DNA of 64,000 nucleotides from Spiroplasma endosymbiont of Nebria brevicollis. Lineage in GTDB: Bacteria > Bacillota_I > Bacilli_A > Mycoplasmatales > VBWQ01. A program made the position numbers and the translations under genes. The notes beneath the pieces were generated by a model. That model searched no databases. It was not told where the DNA came from and worked only from the letters and a program-made list of their open reading frames with translations. Within the stretch, counting starts at the first letter, position 1. The number at the start of each line of letters is the position of its first letter. Positions 56,663 through 64,000 of the stretch are shown piece by piece. Location of the stretch: NCBI RefSeq assembly GCF_964030895.1, contig NZ_OZ034986.1, forward strand, positions 1,240,001 to 1,304,000, given 5' to 3'.

Positions 56663-57415
56663 ATGGCATTAGAATACATTTACGGTTATCATCCCGTTGT
56701 TGCAGCAATTAATCCGCAATCATTAATTAAAGTTTGAAAGGTTTTTTTAGTCCAAGATAAATATCGGGAATTAAAGCCAGAATTGAGTAAAAGTAAAATT
56801 GATTATGAGATTATTAGTTTAGAAGCAATGAATAATTTGTTAAAAACATCAAAGCATCAAAATATTGCTGCCTATGTTAAAAATTATGATTATTTTACTT
56901 TAGACGAATTATTAAGTTTACAACCAGAAAATAAATTTGTTCGTTATTTAATTTTAGATCGTATCTCCGATCCTCATAACTTTGGTTCAATGTTAAGAAT
57001 TGCTGCTGGTAATGGTTTTGATGGTGTAATTGTTTTGAACCGTAATCAATCAGAAATTAATGGTGCAGTTGCTAAAGCTGCAGCAGGTGCTTTAAGTATT
57101 ATTCCTATTTGTCAAGTTAATAATATAACAACAACTATTACTAAATTAAAAAATGAACATAATTTTTGAATTTTAGCAGCAGCTAAAACTGATAAAGCTA
57201 TTGATTATCTTGATGTGCAATGTGATAGTAATTTAGGGTTGATTATTGGCAATGAAGGAGAAGGGATTAGTCCCAAATTATTAACTCATACTGATTTTGT
57301 TGTCCAAATTCCGATGTCTAACAAAATCGAATCATTTAATGCTAGTGTAGCTTGTGGTATTATTGCCAATCATATTTACATTCAGACTTTAAAATTAAAT
57401 ACTAATATCTCATAA
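56663..57415 (+). CDS. rlmB: 23S rRNA (guanosine-2251-2'-O)-methyltransferase
   Basis: A 250-residue TrmH/SPOUT methyltransferase with the three family motifs: LDRISDPHNFGSMLR (motif 1), IIGNEGEGISPKLL (motif 2) and IPMSNKIESFNASVACGI (motif 3). AAGGAG lies before the ATG, 12 bases after cysS. The order cysS-rlmB-sigma factor matches Firmicutes. Confidence 0.93.
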
Positions 57416-57481
57416 CTTTTTTTGATTATTCTTTTCTTTTTTCATAATTAGTGTATCTTCGTAAAAAGGGAGGTAACAAAT

Positions 57482-58036
57482 ATGGAAGATAATGAATTAA
57501 TTTATTTATATTGTATTGAATATAATGAAATAGCATTTAAATGTTTATATGAAAAATATCAACTTAAAAATGAATGGATGTTAGGCGCAATTTTACGACG
57601 TTTCTTTTCTATTCCATTAGAAATAAATGATTTAATTTCAATTTTTTATTTTATATTTTTAGAAAGTGTTTTTAAATTTCAAGAATGTAAAAATAAATCA
57701 TTTAAAAACTTTTTATATAATGAATTACAGTGAGGAATCTTGGCATATTTTAAAAAATTTTTAAACAATAATCATCGTATTATTAATACAGCTTTAGTAT
57801 ATAATGATTATTTAACTCAAGGTGTAAATGAACAATATCAACATTTAAGCATTCAAGATGTTGTTAATACAGCTAGATTAACCAAAAATGAAAACCAAGT
57901 TTTACAATTAAAACAGGATGGTTACAATATTAATGAGATTATGGAAAATCTGAAGAAGTTAACATACAAACAAGTTGATAATGCCTGAACTAGGGTTAAA
58001 ATAAAACTAAAAAATAGTTATAAAAATTATATATAA
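57482..58036 (+). CDS. SigH-like alternative sigma factor
   Basis: A 184-residue sigma-70-family protein. The N-terminal half resembles region 2 and the end LTKNENQVLQLKQDGYNINE resembles region 4 with its helix-turn-helix. In Bacillus, sigH follows cysS-rlmB(yacO)-yacP, so the location here supports a SigH homologue. GGGAGG precedes the ATG. Function in mollicutes is uncertain, but it could control competence or stress-like genes. Confidence 0.65.
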
Positions 58037-58053
58037 TTTGTGTAGGTGATTAA

Positions 58054-58560
58054 AATGAACAAAAATTTAAATTTATTGATTTAACTTCTTTAATTGTAGA
58101 AAAATTAATAAAATCAAAATTTACTATTAGAGAATTAGAAACATTTCAGGTAATCTTATTAAAAAATAAAGATTTATCATGTGATAAATTGCAAAGTATA
58201 CTAGTACATTTTCTGCCTAATAAAAAGTTAAATTACTTTTTTGAAGCTATTGATTTTAAAAATTGATTTACAAATGAATTTATTGAATTTTTAGATACTG
58301 CTTGTGAAGTAATTTTAATGAAACAGTTATTAATTGAATCTCATAACATGTTTTTAAATAAAAATAAACCTTGGATGTTAAATAATCAAAATAATTTACA
58401 TAAATATATTTTATTAGTATTAAATACTAATGATAAAAGTTTTATTTTTCAAAATACAAACGATGTTTTTAATGTTTTAAAAACAAAGTTATTAAAATGA
58501 AACAAAATTAATATTGATATGAGATTGTATAGCAACTTTGACTTTAACAAAATTAGATAA
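58054..58560 (+). CDS. Hypothetical protein (168 aa), start unclear
   Basis: An open frame with TGA-Trp codons, beginning EQKFKFIDLTSLIVEKLIKS. No ATG lies in frame at its start: the ATG at 58,055 is one frame off, so either a base is missing near 58,065 or a non-standard start is used. Soluble and helical. Located between the sigma factor and rarA. Family not recognised. Confidence 0.5.
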
Positions 58561-58584
58561 TTTACTTTAGGATGGTGTTTAATC

Positions 58585-59837
58585 ATGAATAAACCATTAG
58601 CAACTATTTTACGACCAACAACTATCAAAGATATCATTGGTCAAACCCATTTGTTAAATGATGAAAATGGTGTTATTAATCGCATGTTGAAACAAAAATA
58701 TCTAACATCATTAATTTTTTATGGTAACCCAGGCACTGGTAAAACGACAATTGCTCAAATTTTAACTAATGATTTAAACTACGAATTTGGTATCTTTAAT
58801 GCTGCTATAGATAAAAAAGAAGATTTAGAAAAATTGATTAAAAATGCCGAAAAATCACAACCATATATTATCATTATTGAAGAAATTCATCGTATGAATC
58901 GTGACCGTCAAGATTTATTATTACAATATTTAGAACATGGCAACTTTATTTTAATAGCATGTACAACCGAAAATCCATATTTTGTTATTAATCGTGCATT
59001 GCGAAGTCGTTGCTTATTATTAGAACTTAAACCAATTACCAATGAAGAAATGTTAGTTGGTTTACAAAAACTAATTGCTAAAAATAAAGCAATAAATTTT
59101 ACTATTAGTAAACAATTATTAGAAACAATTTGTGTTTTAAGTAGCGGTGATTTACGGATAGCTATTAATGTTTTAGAATTGCTAATGAAACTTTATCCCA
59201 AAGAAACTATAACTTTAGATATTATTAATGCCATTATCCCACAAGCTAGTAATTGAAATGCCAAGGAAGGCAGTGAACACCATGATTTAAAATCAGCGCT
59301 ACAAAAATCAATTCGCGGTAGCGACGTTAATGCTGCGCTTGCGCTACACTACTTATCACGCTTATTAGTTAGTGGTGATTATGAAGCATTTTAAGAAGAA
59401 TAATGATTATTGTTTATGAAGATATTGGTCTAGCAAATCCAGCCTTAGGAATTAGGGTAAAAACTGCCATTGAAACTTTCCGTCAAATTGGTATGCCTGA
59501 AGGTTTAATTCCTTTAGGATTAGTAGTAATTGAAATGGCATTTAGTGAAAAATCAAATAGTGCCAATCTTGCAACACAAGCAGCATATAATGATGTTTTA
59601 CAAGGACAAGTTTATCCCATTCCAGATTACTTAAAACATAGTTGATCAAAGTCTTTAAAAAAATCAATGGGCAAAGGAAAACTTTATAAATTTCCTCATG
59701 ATTATGAAAATGATTATGTTCAACAACAATATTTACCAACTAAAATTAAAAATAAAACATATTATCAACCAAAAATCCATAACATATATGAAAAAAAATT
59801 AAATGAAATTTATCAAAAATTTACTAAGAAAAAATAG
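58585..59837 (+). pseudogene. rarA: Replication-associated AAA+ ATPase RarA, frameshifted
   Basis: A RarA/MgsA-like protein of about 417 residues, with Walker A GNPGTGKTTI near residue 48, CTTENPYFVINRALRSR and GDLRIAINVLELL. A single-base change near 59,393 (after SGDYEA) breaks the frame before RRIMIIVYEDIGLANP, where the C-terminal domain continues to 59,837. The Walker B reads IIIIEEIHR, with Glu for the usual first Asp. Acts at stalled replication forks. Confidence 0.85.
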
Positions 59838-59926
59838 TTTATCATTGCTATTGTGATAAAATTATCTAAACAGTAAACATTTATAATATAATTAACAATA
59901 ATTATATTATAAATGTTTACTGTTTA
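59838..59926. terminator. Double hairpin with a 28-bp inverted repeat
   Basis: A first stem at 59,838-59,860 (TTTATCA / TGATAAA) is followed by a perfect 28-bp inverted repeat at 59,867-59,926 with a 4-base loop (ACAA). Both could terminate rarA transcripts. The second is unusually long for a terminator. Confidence 0.65.
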
Positions 59927-60029
59927 AAGTTCAGTTAAATCAAGTTAACTAAATATTTGGTTTTGCCTTAAAATAATTTTTATATTATTTTATGTTTTTT
60001 TATTTTTAATAAAAAAGGAGGCAATAATA

Positions 60030-61780
60030 ATTAAAAAAACTGTTAATAAAAATGAAAAATATATTGTTAATAATCGAAAAATTCGTAATAATCAATCAGA
60101 ATTAAAGCAATTAAAAACGCTTAAACCTAAAAAACAATGAATATGAAAAATATTGATATTTTTAATAATTGTTGCTTCCATAATTGGAGGAATGATAGGG
60201 TTAATAATAACCAACACATCTAACAATCCTGATATTACTAATAGCAATAGTAATTGAAATCCCAATGATACTAATACTTGAGATACTTATTATAAAAATA
60301 ATTGCCCACCTAATAAACTTTATAAGTTAACTGATTATCAAAATCATTTAAAAAACATTACTCTTGTCAATACTAGTAAAAATCCAAAACAATCATTTAC
60401 TATTAATGATTTACTAAATGAAATTGATGGTGAATTAGTAAAAGCATCTGTTAATATTCCAAATAATTTTTTTAATCATTTACCACTAAATCCTGCAATT
60501 AGTATTAAAATTGATGGCAACAATGCACTGTTATCAAATTTTACAATTTCAATGTCAAAATATAATGAACAAAAAGCAATGAATATTGAAATAATAACTA
60601 CTGATGTTGGAATTTCATACCATTTAGAGCCCAGTGATTTAAATTTTAAATTTATCGTAAAAAATGACAACAAACCTGTTTTGATAAATATTAATGATTT
60701 AGATTTAAGAATCCCTGAGGAAACTGTAGCAATGACTGACATTACTAAAGGTACTAACACAGAAGTTATAAACGGCATTGATAGTGACATTAGTTAAAGG
60801 TTTATTAATAAAGTTAATAAAATACTTGGATGATGTTCTATAACAAAATCTGATTTTACAATTAATTATGATGATATAAAACAATTCACCAATTATCAAG
60901 AACCTGTTACCATTGCTATTATTATCAATGCAGTTACTAGCAGTGATGTTATTACGGGGACATTAAATATCAATGTTAATGTAAAAGGAATTAATACAAT
61001 TAAATCTTTAAATAGTTTTAAGTCAGGATTAGAACAAGATAAATCGGTAGTTAATGATGATACTAATGTCCAAATAGATAATGTTAATAATTTGCTACAG
61101 GAATTAAAGATTATGGTAACACAATGTGACATTAAAATTTTACTAATGATGATTATATTATTACTTCTAATTTTCAAGGTGGCAATTACCAAGGCAAACA
61201 AACATCAATTAACATAACTATTGTTGGTAAAAATCAGTTAAAAGATAGTATTAATATTACTATTATTATGGAATGTCATAATAAAAATTCTAATGAACAA
61301 ACATTTACTAATAAAAAATTTGATTGTTCAAAAATAAAACCAATTCCATTTTTAAACGATATTGGTGGCCAAGGAATTTATTATCCTATTAAAATTAATG
61401 ATGATTCAGTTACTGATTCATTGTTATCTAACGCTCAAGATGATTTAAATAAGTTTACTAAACTTGATTCGCCAACTATTAGTTTAGCATTGCATGCTAA
61501 TTTTGCAATTGATGATGATAATTTTCAACTTGATTTTCAAGCAGATATTGATCCAATTATTATTAAAAATGCTGATGAAGTTAAATTATTTACTGATTGC
61601 AACCAAATCAGTAACTATGAACATATAACAAACATCGCTATTGTTATTAAATATAAATATAAACAAAATAATGAACAAGAATTAAAAATGAATAAAGTGA
61701 TGAATAATAATTTCAGTTCTAATTGTCAATTAAAATTTAATAGTATTAGTACAACAATTAAAATTAAATCATTTCGTTAA
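60030..61780 (+). pseudogene. Membrane-anchored surface protein, interrupted
   Basis: A strong AAAGGAGG site precedes a possible ATT start at 60,030. A basic N-terminus and one membrane segment (residues about 40-62) are followed by a Ser/Asn/Asp-rich outer part. An in-frame TAA at about 60,797 and a frame change near 61,115 interrupt what looks like one protein of about 580 residues. Possible adhesin. No intact domain was recognised. Confidence 0.5.
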
Positions 61781-61803
61781 AAATAAAATGTGAGGTGTAA
61801 TAC

Positions 61804-63121
61804 ATGTTAAATTTTAAAAATTTATTAATGATTACTACTGTTAGTTTATTAGCAAGCAGTGGGATTATTAACCATCATAAACTTAGTAGTAACTTACAGC
61901 AAACAAATTAGGAAACCATTATTTGCAATAATTCATATCAAAGTTTAAATAACAGCACTATTTTAAGTAATAAAGATAGTTCTGATAGTTACCACATTTA
62001 TGATATTAATAATATAAAAACAAATAACAGTTTATTTCCCTATATAAAACAACTTACTGTTAATAATGAAGGTAATTTATCATTTGATAGCAAGCAAATT
62101 CCAGATACCATTTCGGAAGACTGAAATAATGCTGTTGCCCAAGACATTAAAAACAAACAAGTTGTCAAACGCTACTGAAGGCACTAAAATTTTACAAAAA
62201 CAAAATTTGAGTAAAATAGTAACATCAGCTTATACTTCTTCAACTTCAGATTTACATTGAACATTATTACAATTTGGTGGTGCCAATACGCATATTCAAC
62301 TTACTGCAGGGGAGGGTGATGTTAGTTTAATACCTAATTTTCAAGATTTAAGTGAAAGTTTAGGATTTTACAATATTAGTCAATCTCATCCTGGGAATAG
62401 TAAAATCTTATGTAGTGGGTTTGCGAAAAACTTTATTAGTAAAAGTAGTTTAAAAGATAATAAAACATTTAATGATAATCAATATAAGCAAATAATGTAC
62501 AACATTATTGATTATAAGACCAATATTGATGGTCTGTTAAAAAATAGTTCCATTACTAATAGTAGTAAAGATTATAGTGTTAGATACTTACTAGATAATA
62601 ATCAGAATATTATTAGTGTAAGTTATTATCAATATGACAAGAGTAATTTAAATATAGAAGCACACTTGAATATTAATCATACATTTAGCAAAGAAACACC
62701 ATCAAGTGGTGAAGAATTTGGTATTCCAGCAATTACTATGTTTAAATGAAATGATTATGCTGATAGTTGAAATAATTTCATATTTTTATATCCTAGTTTT
62801 ACAGTTGATAAAACAAGTGAAATTAATTACACGGTTGCTCATAAGAATTATAAAGTTAGAAATACTGAATTATCATTTCAAACTAATGTTATTTTAAATA
62901 AACCAGAAGGTTCAAAGCAACCAATTTGAAAAATTGATGTTGAACCAGAACCAAGTAAATTTGCAGTGCAAGGTTTACTTTTATGAATGTACATGTGACA
63001 TGATGAGCAGTATGTATATGAAGGTTTTCAAGCAACTTCTCAATCTCATAATTTTGATATTGGTGCTAATTTTTCAGTTAATATAAATCAATGAATAATA
63101 AACAACTTTTTGAATAATTAA
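61804..63121 (+). pseudogene. Secreted surface protein, interrupted
   Basis: ATG 61,804 behind AGGTG, with a signal peptide-like start (LLMITTVSLLASSG). An in-frame TAG occurs at about codon 36 and a frame change near 62,155. The rest (about 400 residues, several TGA-Trp codons) is open, Ser/Asn-rich and beta-like, with no Cys lipobox. Probably once a secreted or surface protein of the same family as its neighbours. Function unknown. Confidence 0.5.
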
Positions 63122-63158
63122 AATATAAAAAATAAATTACAAAGAGGAAAAAACAAAT

Positions 63159-64000
63159 ATGCCAAGTGAAACAACAATAGTAATGAACGCACACCTTTAT
63201 TATATAATGAAGCAACAAATGAAAGTAATATAAAAGAAAATAGTAAATTAGTATTTTTAAGCACTGGAGCCTTATTTAATGCTGCAGCACTATCTTTAGA
63301 CTTAGGTATAAAAACAACTTCAGGTATAACATCATTAATAGGAAAAACTTTGAAATTTGCATCTAGTTTGATACCTAGTAAAAAACCAATTATCAAAGGA
63401 CTAGTAGAAATAGCAAGTGGGTCTTGTTTAGTGGTAGGCATAGTATACAATCTTACTGCAAATGATTCACCTGATAATGCATCAACTACTGTGCCACCTT
63501 TTACAACTTCAACTCAAACTGATGGTACAACAACTCCTAGAAATTATACTAATCCTACACCTACAGGTTATGGGTTGTTATTAAGTAATCAGTTTCATGA
63601 AGATAATAATGATGATGAAAATACTTATTACTTTTATCCAGTAATAATTGCAGGAGCAATTATTATGTTGACAGGTGCATCAAGGATTGTTTCTGCTGCA
63701 AATTGATTATCAGATAGCAATTTTAAAAAAGTAGAAGTAGCACTTAAAGGTTCTAATTTTATTAGTTGAATACTTTCAGGTAGTTCAAATATAATTAACC
63801 AACAAATTCTTAGTGGGAGTTTAAAAATTGTGGGTTCTCTTTTTAATTTCGGTGAAATTTTTAAAAAAGATGATTTGAAGCATGATTTTAGTATTAAAGT
63901 TTCATTTGAAATTGAAAATGGAGCTTCAAACTTTAGTTTTACTCGTAATGCTCAGTTAACAAAAAGTGATAATGAACTTATAATTGAAAAATTACAAAAT
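63159..64000 (+). pseudogene. Surface membrane protein, frameshifted near start, 3' end outside window
   Basis: ATG 63,159 behind AAAGAGGA, but the frame changes near 63,180 before PLLYNEATNESNIKE. Two hydrophobic segments (near LVFLSTGALFNAAALS and PVIIAGAIIMLTG) flank a Thr/Pro-rich linker. It continues past the window's end. Third in a row of damaged surface-protein genes. Confidence 0.5.

Noticed and set aside
1-64000. CRISPR arrays
   Set aside because: No regularly spaced direct repeats were seen, including near the possible cas1 fragment.
1-64000. tRNA, rRNA or riboswitch genes
   Set aside because: No cloverleaf, rRNA core or riboswitch motif was recognised by eye in the gaps; a dedicated search could still find one.

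Overview
The window reads as chromosome of a wall-less mollicute, most likely a Spiroplasma. It is very AT-rich, and TGA must be read as tryptophan (genetic code 4) to keep conserved proteins such as MnmG, CysS, FolC and Ung in one frame. It carries mollicute-type lipoproteins, and no cell-wall genes were seen. I therefore joined reading frames across TGA codons. Species cannot be assigned from the sequence alone.

Layout: (1) 1-7.3 kb holds small membrane proteins, the GTPase YchF, a decayed lipoprotein, and parB-parA-rsmG on the minus strand. (2) 7.3-33.7 kb holds a DpnII-type GATC restriction-modification locus whose endonuclease gene is split by about 24.8 kb of phage DNA. The phage DNA is nested. 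A remnant (element A) lies on both sides of an apparently complete 19.65-kb element (element B) in the opposite orientation. Element B encodes small early proteins, an exonuclease, a RecT annealase and a RuvC-like resolvase on the plus strand. On the minus strand it encodes terminase subunits, scaffold, capsid, portal, fibre-like and large structural proteins, a holin-like protein and a Panacea-domain antitoxin-like protein. One end carries a DDE transposase of the UPF0236/Mbov_0401 kind. Related inverted sequences mark the ends of both elements, and I see no integrase. (3) 34-45 kb holds a BmpA-type lipoprotein plus ABC nucleoside transporter operon, a frameshifted MgtA-type P-ATPase, and mnmG. 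(4) 45-50 kb is a decay zone: a possible cas1 fragment, a broken IS3-family element, an IS30 fragment, a DnaQ-fold protein without its catalytic residues, and hypothetical genes. (5) 50-60 kb is housekeeping: lipoprotein, rlmH, ung, an ECF S component, folC, a FolT-like ECF S component, cysS, rlmB, a SigH-like sigma factor and rarA. (6) 60-64 kb holds a row of damaged secreted or surface-protein genes.

The central observation is the phage-transposon. Its reconstructed plan is: transposase end, transposase, late genes, early genes running toward them, early end. The plan holds in both copies although they are inverted to each other. An outward promoter at the transposase end would feed the early operon if the element circularised. 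This is my inference from sequence and gene order; no database search or experiment supports it yet.

Single-base frameshifts are frequent, including in normally conserved genes (rlmH, rarA). Some may be sequencing indels, so calls of pseudogene are provisional.
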